This document shows, one piece after another, positions 54,510 through 62,790 of a stretch of 64,000 nt of DNA. The position numbers were made by a program, and so were the translations under genes. The notes beneath the pieces were generated by a model, which did no database searches, was not told the DNA's origin, and saw nothing but the letters and a program-made list of their open reading frames with translations. The stretch is from Pseudomonas reinekei (lineage in GTDB: Bacteria; Pseudomonadota; Gammaproteobacteria; Pseudomonadales; Pseudomonadaceae). Numbering within the stretch: position 1 is the stretch's first letter; the number at the start of each line of letters is the position of its first letter. The stretch spans positions 62,001-126,000 of the forward strand of contig NZ_MSTQ01000003.1 of assembly GCF_001945365.1 (NCBI RefSeq), written 5' to 3'.

Positions 54510-54932
54510 TGATGCGCCTCCAATGGCTCAGACTGTACCGGGTTAGTTATCAATGAACTAAACAGGTAAAGCGTAATAACGAACAGTAGATAATGCCAAT
54601 TTACGACCACGCATCAACCGATCATGAATAAACTGCATTTCATATAATCATTCGCTTTAACCAGCATCATTAATAAAACGATTTTTTTGACCAACGCAAG
54701 CGTGAAAGTTTGCGTCTTAAAGAAAACGAACTAGCGTCATAAAGCCACCCAACAGGATCCCTTCACAGTAAAACCAAAGAGCCTCTAGGACGGGCCTTTC
54801 AGGAAAAAGACCGGTACTGCCATATCGCCCGAAGCCTTGTCTGTAAAAGGGCATGTACTGATCTATGTCAGCTGACTGAGTTGTAAACAGAACTACGCTG
54901 TTAACCCTCTTCACCTGCAATGGAGTAATGGA
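54510..54932. other. divergent arcD-arcD intergenic region
   Basis: The 423-base gap is markedly AT-richer than its neighbours and holds the Anr-type box at 54858-54871. A 67-codon frame on the minus strand (54717-54920) has no ribosome site and I do not accept it. No REP or insertion sequence is seen. Confidence 0.6.
54858..54871. promoter_or_regulatory. Anr (FNR-type) box upstream of arcD
   Basis: CTGAT-CTAT-GTCAG is a palindrome close to TTGAT-N4-ATCAA and, read in reverse, to the arc-promoter site of P. aeruginosa. A TACGCT -10 at 54894-54899 puts it near -41.5, the class II activator position. Confidence 0.7.
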
Positions 54933-56360
54933 ATGTCGGAAGCTCCCGGAAAACTTCGACTAGGTGCATTGGTTGCCCTGGTAGTCGGTTCGATGATCGG
55001 TGGAGGTATTTTTTCTTTGCCACAGAACATGGCTGCCAGTGCCGACGTCGGCGCCATTCTGATTGGCTGGGCCATCACCGCCGTCGGCATGCTGACCCTC
55101 GCGTTTGTGTTCCAGACCCTCGCCAACCGCAAGCCTGACCTCGACGGTGGTGTCTACGCCTACGCCAAGGCCGGCTTCGGCGACTACATGGGTTTCTCTT
55201 CAGCCTGGGGCTACTGGATCAGTGCCTGGCTGGGCAACGTCGGCTATTTCGTCTTGCTGTTCAGCACCCTGGGTTACTTCTTCCCGATTTTCGGCGAAGG
55301 CAACACGGTGGCGGCGGTGATCGGCGCGTCCGTTCTGCTCTGGGCGGTTCACCTGTTGGTACTGCGCGGCATCAAGGAAGCCGCGTTCATCAACCTGGTG
55401 ACCACCGTGGCCAAGATCGTGCCGTTGGTGCTGTTCATCTTGATTGCCGTGTTCGCCTTCAAACTGGACATCTTCACCGCCGATATCTGGGGCCTGAAAA
55501 ACCCCGATCTGGGCAGCGTGATGGACCAGGTGCGCAACATGATGCTGGTCACCGTGTGGGTGTTCATCGGCATCGAAGGCGCGAGCATTTTCTCGGCGCG
55601 TGCGGAAAAACGCAGTGATGTGGGTAAAGCCACGGTGATCGGTTTTATCTCCGTGCTGCTCATTCTGGTGCTGGTGAACGTGCTGTCGCTGGGCATCCTG
55701 ACCCAGCCGGAACTGGCCAAGCTGCAGAACCCGTCGATGGCTGCCGTGCTGGAGCACGTGGTGGGCAAGTGGGGGGCGGTGCTGATCAGCGTCGGCCTGA
55801 TCATCTCGCTGCTCGGCGCCCTGTTGTCGTGGGTATTGCTGTGCGCGGAGATCATGTTCGCCGCCGCGAAGGACCACACCATGCCGGCGTTCCTGCGCAA
55901 GGAAAACGCCAACCAGGTGCCGGTCAATGCCCTATGGCTAACCAACGCCATGGTCCAGATTTTCCTGATCATCACGCTGTTTTCGGCCAGTACTTACCTG
56001 TCGCTGATCTACCTCGCCACCTCGATGATCCTGGTGCCTTACCTGTGGTCGGCAGCCTATGCCCTGCTGTTGGCGGTACGCGGCGAAACCTATGAAGGTG
56101 CGGCGAGTGACCGGCAGAAGGATCTGATCATCGGCGCCATCGCGTTGATCTACGCGATCTGGCTGCTCTACGCCGGCGGCATCAAGTACTTGCTGCTCTC
56201 GGCCCTGCTCTATGCCCCCGGCGCGATCCTGTTCGCCAAGGCCAAGCTGGAACTCAACAAACCGGTTTTCACCAACGTCGAGAAGCTGATTTTCGTAGCG
56301 GTGATCGTGTGCGCGCTGGTGGCGGCCTACGGTCTCTATGACGGCTTTCTGACCCTGTAA
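54933..56360 (+). CDS. arcD: arginine/ornithine antiporter ArcD
   Basis: The 475-residue transporter exchanges extracellular arginine for ornithine. It has about 12-13 membrane segments, 'GMIGGGIFSLPQNMA'-like APC start, 'GYWISAWLGNVGYFVLLFST' and 'PYLWSAAYALLLAVRGETYE'. It is the first gene of arcDABC, with a GGAG ribosome site and an Anr box upstream, so it is expected to be induced in oxygen limitation. A divergent close relative is at 53082-54509. Confidence 0.94.
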   Translation: MSEAPGKLRLGALVALVVGSMIGGGIFSLPQNMAASADVGAILIGWAITAVGMLTLAFVFQTLANRKPDLDGGVYAYAKAGFGDYMGFSSAWGYWISAWLGNVGYFVLLFSTLGYFFPIFGEGNTVAAVIGASVLLWAVHLLVLRGIKEAAFINLVTTVAKIVPLVLFILIAVFAFKLDIFTADIWGLKNPDLGSVMDQVRNMMLVTVWVFIGIEGASIFSARAEKRSDVGKATVIGFISVLLILVLVNVLSLGILTQPELAKLQNPSMAAVLEHVVGKWGAVLISVGLIISLLGALLSWVLLCAEIMFAAAKDHTMPAFLRKENANQVPVNALWLTNAMVQIFLIITLFSASTYLSLIYLATSMILVPYLWSAAYALLLAVRGETYEGAASDRQKDLIIGAIALIYAIWLLYAGGIKYLLLSALLYAPGAILFAKAKLELNKPVFTNVEKLIFVAVIVCALVAAYGLYDGFLTL

Positions 56361-56393
56361 TTTGATTGTGTTGTCCTCTGGAGGATCACTGAA

Positions 56394-57650
56394 ATGACCC
56401 AGGAAAAAGTTAAGTACGGCGTCCACTCCGAAGCCGGCAAACTGCGCAAAGTCATGGTTTGCTCCCCCGGCCTGGCCCATCAGCGGCTGACCCCGAACAA
56501 CTGCGACGAATTGCTGTTTGATGACGTGCTGTGGGTGGCCCAGGCCAAGCGCGACCATTTCGATTTCGTCACCAAGATGCGTGAGCGCAATGTCGATGTG
56601 CTGGAAATGCACAATCTGCTGACCGACATCGTCGCCATCCCCGAAGCGCTCGACTGGATTCTGGAGCGCAAGATCACCGCCGACTCGGTCGGCCTCGGCC
56701 TGATCAATGAAACAGGTTCCTGGCTGCGCAGCCTGGAGCCGCGACACATCGCCGAGTTCTTGATTGGCGGCGTCTCTGCCGATGATCTGCCGGACAGTTT
56801 CGGCGGCAAGACCATCCAGATGTTCCGCGAGTTCCTCGGCCACTCCAGCTTCATCCTGCCGCCACTGCCCAACACCCAGTTCACCCGCGACACCACCTGC
56901 TGGATCTACGGTGGCGTCACGCTCAACCCGATGTACTGGCCGGCGCGTCGCCAGGAAACCCTGCTGACCACCGCCATCTACAAGTTCCACCCGCAATTCA
57001 CCAACGCTGACTTCGAAATCTGGTACGGCGACCCGGACAAGGACCACGGCAGCTCAACCCTTGAAGGCGGCGACGTGATGCCGATTGGCAACGGCGTGGT
57101 GTTGATCGGCATGGGCGAACGCTCCTCGCGCCAGGCCATCGGCCAACTGGCGGTCAACCTGTTCAAGAACAAAGCCGTGGAAAAAGTCATCGTCGCCGGC
57201 CTGCCGAAATCCAGAGCGGCGATGCACCTGGACACCGTGTTCAGTTTCTGCGACCGCGACGTGGTGACGATTTTCCCGGAAGTGGTCAACCAGATTGTCG
57301 CCTTCACCCTGCGTCCGGACGAGAGCAAACCCGGTGGCATCGACATTCGCCGCGAAGAAACCAACTTCCTCGACACCGTGGCCCAGGCCCTCAACCTCAA
57401 GGCCTTGCGGGTCGTAGAAACCGGCGGCAACAGCTTCGCCGCCGAGCGCGAGCAATGGGATGACGGCAACAACGTGGTGGCCGTGGAACCGGGCGTGGTC
57501 ATTGGCTACGACCGCAATACCTACACCAATACCCTGTTGCGCAAGGCCGGGATCGAGGTCATCACCATCAGCGCCGGCGAACTCGGACGCGGTCGCGGCG
57601 GCGGCCACTGCATGACCTGCCCGATCATCCGCGACCCGATCGACTACTAA
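56394..57650 (+). CDS. arcA: arginine deiminase
   Basis: The 418-residue cytoplasmic enzyme converts arginine to citrulline and ammonia. It has '[20 protein letters not shown]', '[20 protein letters not shown]', '[20 protein letters not shown]' with the substrate Glu-Gly-Gly-Asp, and the nucleophile Cys406 in 'GGGHCMTCP', the same position as in P. aeruginosa ArcA. It lies 33 bases after arcD. A stable hairpin without a T run separates it from arcB. Confidence 0.97.
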   Translation: MTQEKVKYGVHSEAGKLRKVMVCSPGLAHQRLTPNNCDELLFDDVLWVAQAKRDHFDFVTKMRERNVDVLEMHNLLTDIVAIPEALDWILERKITADSVGLGLINETGSWLRSLEPRHIAEFLIGGVSADDLPDSFGGKTIQMFREFLGHSSFILPPLPNTQFTRDTTCWIYGGVTLNPMYWPARRQETLLTTAIYKFHPQFTNADFEIWYGDPDKDHGSSTLEGGDVMPIGNGVVLIGMGERSSRQAIGQLAVNLFKNKAVEKVIVAGLPKSRAAMHLDTVFSFCDRDVVTIFPEVVNQIVAFTLRPDESKPGGIDIRREETNFLDTVAQALNLKALRVVETGGNSFAAEREQWDDGNNVVAVEPGVVIGYDRNTYTNTLLRKAGIEVITISAGELGRGRGGGHCMTCPIIRDPIDY

Positions 57651-57658
57651 CCTATTAG

Positions 57659-57691
57659 CCTTGGCCCGCGCTTACCAGGAGCGGGCCAAGG
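57659..57691 (+). other. intercistronic hairpin between arcA and arcB
   Basis: ccttggcccgc pairs with gcgggccaagg around an 11-base loop, with no T run. It is likely an mRNA processing or stability element within the operon. Confidence 0.75.
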
Positions 57692-57719
57692 GGATAACCG
57701 ACACCTCAGGAGATCCAAA

Positions 57720-58730
57720 ATGGCGTTCAATATTCATAACCGCAATTTGCTGAGCCTGGAACACCATACCCCTCGCGAATTGCGCTACCTGCTCGACCTC
57801 TCCCGCGACCTCAAACGCGCCAAATACACCGGCACCGAACAGCAGCACCTCAAGGGCAACAACATCGCCCTGATCTTCGAAAAAACCTCGACCCGCACCC
57901 GTTGTGCGTTCGAAGTCGCGGCCTATGACCAGGGCGCCAACGTCACCTACATCGATCCCAACTCCTCGCAGATCGGTCACAAGGAAAGCATGAAGGACAC
58001 CGCCCGTGTGCTGGGGCGCATGTACGACGCGATCGAATACCGTGGCTTCAAACAGGAGATCGTCGAAGAGCTCGCCAAGTTTGCCGGCGTCCCGGTGTTC
58101 AACGGTTTGACCGATGAATACCACCCCACGCAAATGATCGCCGACGTGTTGACCATGCGTGAGCACGCCGACAAACCGATCCACGAAATCAGCTACGCCT
58201 ACCTCGGCGATGCGCGTAACAACATGGGCAACTCGCTGCTGCTGATCGGCGCCAAACTCGGCATGGACGTGCGTATCTGCGCGCCGAAAGCCTTGTGGCC
58301 GCTGGACGACCTGGTGGCGCGCTGCAAACAATACGGTGAAGAAAGCGGCGCCCGCATTACGCTGACCGAAGACCCGAAAGCCGCCGTCAAAGGCGTGGAC
58401 TTCATCCACACCGACGTCTGGGTGTCCATGGGTGAACCGGTGGAAGCCTGGGCCGAGCGCATCCAGCAACTGCTGCCATACCAGGTCAACGCCGAACTGA
58501 TGAAAGCCACCGGCAACCCGCGCACCAAGTTCATGCATTGCCTGCCGGCGTTTCACAACAGCGACACCAAAATCGGCAAGCAGATTGCCGAGCAGTACCC
58601 GGACCTGAAAAACGGCATCGAAGTGACCGATGACGTCTTCGAGTCGCCGGCCTGCATTGCCTTCGAGCAAGCGGAAAACCGCATGCACACCATCAAGGCG
58701 ATTCTGGTTTCGACGCTGGCTGACCTGTAA
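57720..58730 (+). CDS. arcB: ornithine carbamoyltransferase, catabolic
   Basis: The 336-residue enzyme phosphorolyses citrulline to ornithine and carbamoyl phosphate. The carbamoyl-phosphate site STRTR is at residues 57-61, followed by '[19 protein letters not shown]' and '[19 protein letters not shown]' with the ornithine-site Cys. The length and arc-operon context mark it as the catabolic type. A REPIN separates it from arcC. Confidence 0.97.
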   Translation: MAFNIHNRNLLSLEHHTPRELRYLLDLSRDLKRAKYTGTEQQHLKGNNIALIFEKTSTRTRCAFEVAAYDQGANVTYIDPNSSQIGHKESMKDTARVLGRMYDAIEYRGFKQEIVEELAKFAGVPVFNGLTDEYHPTQMIADVLTMREHADKPIHEISYAYLGDARNNMGNSLLLIGAKLGMDVRICAPKALWPLDDLVARCKQYGEESGARITLTEDPKAAVKGVDFIHTDVWVSMGEPVEAWAERIQQLLPYQVNAELMKATGNPRTKFMHCLPAFHNSDTKIGKQIAEQYPDLKNGIEVTDDVFESPACIAFEQAENRMHTIKAILVSTLADL

Positions 58731-58766
58731 CGGCTGACGCGGCTCTCACAGACTGAACATGGTCAA

Positions 58767-58857
58767 TGTGGGAGCTGGCCTGCCAGCGATTGCAATGTGT
58801 CAGTCACCATCATCATGGATTGATCGATCGCAATCGCTAGCAGGCTAGCTCCCACAA
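58767..58857. repeat. REPIN of a distinct 'GTGGGAGCTGGCCTGCCAGCGAT' family, between arcB and arcC
   Basis: gtgggagctggcctgccagcga and its partner tcgctagcaggctagctcccac are inverted about 45 bases apart. The core differs from the 'GAGCGAGCCTGCTCGC' units elsewhere in the window. It sits inside the arc operon. Confidence 0.9.
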
Positions 58858-58920
58858 GGGGCCAGTTCCGACAGTGCGATCAAGTCGTTTGCCTTTTCTC
58901 TGTTTAGAAGGACATGCACC

Positions 58921-59850
58921 ATGCGTATCGTCGTTGCACTGGGCGGTAACGCCCTGCTCCGCCGGGGTGAGCCGATGACCGCTGACAACCAGCGGGCCAA
59001 CATCCGGATCGCCACCGAACAGATCGCCAAGATCCATGCCGGCAATCAACTGGTCATCGCCCATGGCAATGGCCCGCAGGTCGGCCTGCTGTCGTTGCAG
59101 GCTGCTGCCTACACCTCGGTTTCGCCCTATCCGCTGGACGTGCTCGGCGCCGAAACCGAAGGCATGATCGGCTACATCATCGAACAGGAACTGGGCAACC
59201 TGCTGGACTTCGAGGTGCCGTTCGCGACCTTGCTGACCCAGGTCGAAGTCGATGCCAATGACCCGGCGTTCCAGAATCCCACCAAACCCATCGGCCCGGT
59301 ATACACCAAGGCCGAAGCTGAAAAACTCGCTGCCGAAAAAAGCTGGGCCATCGCCCCGGACGGCGACAAATACCGCCGCGTGGTCGCCAGCCCCAAACCG
59401 AAACGCATCTTCGAAATCCGCCCGATCAAGTGGTTGCTGGAAAAAGGCAGCATCGTGATTTGCGCCGGCGGTGGCGGCATTCCGACCCTGTACACCGCCC
59501 CCGGCAAGCTCGAAGGTGTCGAGGCCGTGATCGACAAGGACCTGTGCTCGGCGCTGCTGGCCGAACAACTTGAAGCCGATCTGCTGGTGATCGCCACCGA
59601 CGTCAACGCCGCGTTCGTCGACTTTGGCAAACCCACCCAGAAATCCATCGCCCAGGCGCACCCGGACGAAATGGAAAAACTCGGCTTCGCTGCGGGCTCC
59701 ATGGGACCGAAGGTGCAGGCAGCCTGCGAATTCGCGCGCCATACTGGGAAAGTCGCGGTGATCGGTTCACTCGCCGACATCGAAGCGATCGTCCAGGGCA
59801 AGGCTGGCACGCGCATCAGCACTGCGACACCTGGCATTACTTACTCATAA
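58921..59850 (+). CDS. arcC: carbamate kinase
   Basis: The 309-residue enzyme makes ATP from carbamoyl phosphate and ADP, the energy-yielding step. It has '[20 protein letters not shown]', '[20 protein letters not shown]' (the glycine-rich phosphate loop), '[12 protein letters not shown]' and '[20 protein letters not shown]'. A GAAGGA ribosome site precedes the ATG. It closes the core arcDABC set and is followed by a DUF5064 gene 12 bases later. Confidence 0.97.
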   Translation: MRIVVALGGNALLRRGEPMTADNQRANIRIATEQIAKIHAGNQLVIAHGNGPQVGLLSLQAAAYTSVSPYPLDVLGAETEGMIGYIIEQELGNLLDFEVPFATLLTQVEVDANDPAFQNPTKPIGPVYTKAEAEKLAAEKSWAIAPDGDKYRRVVASPKPKRIFEIRPIKWLLEKGSIVICAGGGGIPTLYTAPGKLEGVEAVIDKDLCSALLAEQLEADLLVIATDVNAAFVDFGKPTQKSIAQAHPDEMEKLGFAAGSMGPKVQAACEFARHTGKVAVIGSLADIEAIVQGKAGTRISTATPGITYS

Positions 59851-59862
59851 GGAGAGACGTCT

Positions 59863-60225
59863 ATGGCACAGTTTGATCCAGGCCACTTGCACATCGAACG
59901 TCATGCGCTGACCCCGGATGATGTCAGCTACAACATTCACCTGGACTATGAAGTCAGCAAGAATGACAAAGGTGAAAAAGGCATCCAGTTCACCATGCAT
60001 GGCAACATTCAGGGCAAGGACATGTCAGAGCCCTTCTTCCTGCCCAAGGAGGAGGCCTACAACTTCGCCAGGGATGTCACAAGAATCGCCGAGAAGTACG
60101 GAATACCGAAAACGCACAGCCAGATCGGCTCCGTCCACAAGCATTACGATTTGGTGTTTGAAGACATCCGGCAACAGTTGGATATGAAATCCGGCGACCC
60201 GGTAAACCTGGAACATTTCGAATAA
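59863..60225 (+). CDS. DUF5064-family protein, fifth gene of the arc operon
   Basis: The 120-residue protein begins 'MAQFDPGHLHIERHALTPDD' and has 'EPFFLPKEEAYNFARDVTRI', the pattern of the DUF5064 proteins I recall from Pseudomonas. It is soluble, with no enzyme motif. A GGAGAG ribosome site lies in the 12-base gap after arcC, so it is almost certainly cotranscribed with the arginine deiminase genes. Function is unknown. Confidence 0.85.
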   Translation: MAQFDPGHLHIERHALTPDDVSYNIHLDYEVSKNDKGEKGIQFTMHGNIQGKDMSEPFFLPKEEAYNFARDVTRIAEKYGIPKTHSQIGSVHKHYDLVFEDIRQQLDMKSGDPVNLEHFE

Positions 60226-60259
60226 CCCGAGCACACAGGCTGTGCTCGACCACAATCCA

Positions 60260-60351
60260 CTGTGGGAGCGAGCCTGCGCGTGAAAGCGGTGCGTCAGTGG
60301 CCAACCACGTTGCCTGACACGACGCCTTCGCGAGCAGGCTCGCCGCGACAG
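60260..60351. repeat. REPIN after the arc operon
   Basis: tgtgggagcgagcctgcgcgtga and cgcgagcaggctcgccgcgaca are inverted, slightly mutated copies. Confidence 0.85.
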
Positions 60352-60450
60352 GGGACATCGCTGACCTGAAGTCCTGCGCCGGATTTCACCTTACCCCCTG
60401 CTCCAAGGCATACTTGCCACCCTCCGCACTCCAGAACCCGAAAGCGTCCC

Positions 60451-61959
60451 ATGCGTATCCACGTCAGCTTCATCGACCGCGTCGGCATCACCCAGGAAGT
60501 CCTGGCCTTGCTCGGTGGGCGCAATCTCAATCTGGATGCGGTGGAAATGGTCCCGCCCAACGTCTACATCGACGCCCCGACCCTGAGCCCGGAAGTTCTT
60601 GAAGAGCTGCGTGATGCGCTGTTCAGCGTGCGCGGTGTGCAAGCAGTGACGGTGGTCGACATCCTGCCCGGTCAGCGCCGGCACTTGCAGCTCGATGCGT
60701 TGCTGGCGGCCATGACCGACCCGGTGCTGGCACTGGACAGCGCCGGCAAAGTGCTGCTGGCCAATCCGGCATTGATCGCCCTGTACGGACGCGAGCCGGC
60801 CGGTGAAAGCATCGCCGAGCTGTTTGCCGACCCGGCGTTGCTCGACGCCTTGCTCGAACACGGTTTTCGCTTGCCGCTGCGGGAAATCACGGTCAACGGC
60901 CAGACTCTGTTGCTGGACGCCACGCCGATCACCGACGCCGGCGCCCTGCTCACGCTGTATCAACCCAATCGCATCGGCGAGCGACTGTCAGCCCTGCACC
61001 ACGACCACGCCGAAGGTTTCGATGCACTGCTCGGCGAATCGCCGGTGATCCGCACGCTCAAGGTCCGCGCCCAGCGGGTGGCAGCCCTCGATGCGCCGCT
61101 GTTGATCCAGGGCGAAACCGGCACCGGCAAGGAGCTGGTGGCCCGTGCGTGCCATGCCATCAGTGCGCGGCACAGCTCGCCGTTTCTGGCCTTGAACTGC
61201 GCGGCATTGCCGGAAAACCTCGCCGAAAGCGAACTGTTCGGCTATGCCCCCGGCGCCTTCACCGGTGCGCAACGCGGTGGCAAGCCGGGGCTGATGGAAC
61301 TGGCCAACCAGGGCACGGTGTTTCTCGACGAGATCGGTGAGATGTCGCCGTACTTGCAAGCCAAGTTGCTGCGTTTTCTCAACGACGGCAGCTTCCGCCG
61401 CGTGGGCGGTGATCGCGAGGTGAAGGTCAACGTACGGATTCTCAGCGCGACCCACCGCGACCTGGAAAAAATGGTCAGCGAAGGCCTGTTTCGCGAAGAC
61501 CTGTTCTATCGATTGAACGTGCTGAATGTCGAAGTGCCGCCGCTGCGCGAACGCGGTCAGGACATTTTGCTGCTGGCCCGCTTTTTCATGCAGCAGGCCT
61601 GTGCGCAGATCCAGCGCCCGGTGTGTCGCCTGGCGCCTGGCACCTATCCGGCCCTGCTCGGCAACCGTTGGCCGGGCAACGTACGGCAACTGCAGAACGT
61701 GATCTTCCGCGCCGCAGCGATTTGCGAAAGCAGCCTCGTGGACATCGGCGACCTCGACATCGCCGGCACCTCCGTTGCGCGTCAGGGCGATCACGACGTC
61801 GACAGCCTGGAGCAGGCCATGGATGAGTTCGAGAAAAACCTGCTGGAAAAACTTTACGTCAGCTACCCCTCGACCCGCCAACTGGCCAACCGCCTGCAAA
61901 CCTCCCACACGGCGATTGCCCATCGCTTGCGCAAGTACGGAATCCCCAACAAGCCGTAA
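60451..61959 (+). CDS. gcsR: sigma-54 activator GcsR (TyrR-like), glycine-responsive
   Basis: The 502-residue regulator has an N-terminal ACT domain ('[20 protein letters not shown]', residues 1-70), a PAS domain (about 80-170), and an AAA+ domain with Walker A GETGTGKE (221-228) and the sigma-54-contacting GAFTGA (268-273). It ends in a TyrR-type helix-turn-helix ('[20 protein letters not shown]'). GAFTGA shows it to be a true sigma-54 activator, unlike enteric TyrR. It precedes gcvH-gcvP, and the leader between them has GcsR-type sites and a -24/-12 promoter, which supports GcsR over PhhR. Confidence 0.9.
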   Translation: MRIHVSFIDRVGITQEVLALLGGRNLNLDAVEMVPPNVYIDAPTLSPEVLEELRDALFSVRGVQAVTVVDILPGQRRHLQLDALLAAMTDPVLALDSAGKVLLANPALIALYGREPAGESIAELFADPALLDALLEHGFRLPLREITVNGQTLLLDATPITDAGALLTLYQPNRIGERLSALHHDHAEGFDALLGESPVIRTLKVRAQRVAALDAPLLIQGETGTGKELVARACHAISARHSSPFLALNCAALPENLAESELFGYAPGAFTGAQRGGKPGLMELANQGTVFLDEIGEMSPYLQAKLLRFLNDGSFRRVGGDREVKVNVRILSATHRDLEKMVSEGLFREDLFYRLNVLNVEVPPLRERGQDILLLARFFMQQACAQIQRPVCRLAPGTYPALLGNRWPGNVRQLQNVIFRAAAICESSLVDIGDLDIAGTSVARQGDHDVDSLEQAMDEFEKNLLEKLYVSYPSTRQLANRLQTSHTAIAHRLRKYGIPNKP

Positions 61960-61994
61960 GGCTGGAAATACGATCTCGTCCCCGACACAAAACC

Positions 61995-62074
61995 ACTGTG
62001 GGAGCGAGCCTGCTCGCGAAGGCGGACTGACATTCACTATGGATGTCGACTGCGAGCAGGCCCGCCCCCACAGG
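61995..62074. repeat. REPIN after gcsR
   Basis: gtgggagcgagcctgctcgcga and ctgcgagcaggcccgcccccac are inverted about 35 bases apart. The second arm is diverged. Confidence 0.85.
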
Positions 62075-62117
62075 TTTATGCGCGGTATGAAAAATCTCCT
62101 CAAAAACGACCTCCACC

Positions 62118-62235
62118 TGTACTGAAAGCGCTACAGCGGAACGATATCGCTACACCTCTCTCTGATCAGCGCTGCACAAGGCTTTGATCCACATACGCTT
62201 TTATCCGCGACAGATGCCGTATCGATTTCGCTACA
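62118..62235. promoter_or_regulatory. three GcsR-type binding sites upstream of gcvH
   Basis: The half-site CGCTACA occurs three times, at 62129-62135, 62148-62154 and 62229-62235. The middle site, CGGAACG-ATAT-CGCTACA (62137-62154), is in reverse TGTAGCG-N4-CGTTCCG, one base from TGTAACG-N4-CGTTCCG, the GcsR consensus I recall. The first two sites are 19 bases apart; the third is 81 bases on. Confidence 0.7.
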
Positions 62236-62299
62236 GACAGCATTGACCAGCCTTCCAAAAAACACCCTAAATCATTGATTCAAATAACAAAAATAACAT

Positions 62300-62314
62300 T
62301 GGCCGCGATCTTGC
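62300..62314 (+). promoter_or_regulatory. sigma-54 promoter of gcvHP
   Basis: TGG-CCGCGATCT-TGC places GG and GC ten bases apart, the -24/-12 pattern. It lies 82 bases before gcvH and 65 bases after the last GcsR half-site. Confidence 0.75.
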
Positions 62315-62395
62315 TATATAGAGCCCCATAAGCAGGGCATCGCCCAAGCATTCAATCGCGTCCACCAGACGAGTCTGGCCCCTTTAGGAGTTTCC

Positions 62396-62779
62396 ATGAG
62401 CGAGTTGCGTTTTACTGAAGATCACGAATGGCTGCGCACCGAAGCTGACGGCAGCGTCACAGTCGGTATCACCGCTTTCGCACAAAACGCCTTGGGCGAC
62501 GTGGTTTTCGTACAACTGCCTGAACTGCAGTCCTACGACAAAGGCGCCGAAGCCGCTACCGTGGAATCGGTAAAAGCCGCCAGCGGCGTGTACATGCCGC
62601 TCGACGGCGAAGTGCTGGCAGTGAACCCGGCGCTGGACAGCAGCCCTGAACTGGTCAACGAAGATCCGCTGGGCGAAGGCTGGTTCTTCCGCTTCAAACC
62701 TGCCGATGCCGCCGCTGTCGGCCAACTGCTGGATCAAGACGCCTACGACCGCCTGATCAAAGCCCAAGCCGAAGCCTGA
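62396..62779 (+). CDS. gcvH: glycine cleavage system H protein
   Basis: The 127-residue lipoyl carrier of the glycine cleavage complex begins '[20 protein letters not shown]' and has its lipoylated Lys60 in '[20 protein letters not shown]'. It shuttles the aminomethyl group between GcvP and GcvT. It is the first gene of the glycine-cleavage operon controlled by GcsR and is followed by gcvP after 11 bases. It corresponds to the second, inducible copy (gcvH2) of pseudomonads by context. Confidence 0.96.
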   Translation: MSELRFTEDHEWLRTEADGSVTVGITAFAQNALGDVVFVQLPELQSYDKGAEAATVESVKAASGVYMPLDGEVLAVNPALDSSPELVNEDPLGEGWFFRFKPADAAAVGQLLDQDAYDRLIKAQAEA

Positions 62780-62790
62780 GGAGCACTGAC

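Larger units (their letters stand above)
61960..62395. other. gcsR-gcvH intergenic regulatory region
   Basis: This 436-base gap holds, in order, a REPIN, three GcsR-type sites and a sigma-54 promoter. I see no gene. The part from about 62260 to 62320 is AT-rich. Confidence 0.7.

Noticed and set aside
54717..54920. 67-codon minus-strand frame in the arcD-arcD gap
   Set aside because: No ribosome site, no homology I recognise, and it covers the Anr box and arcD promoter.
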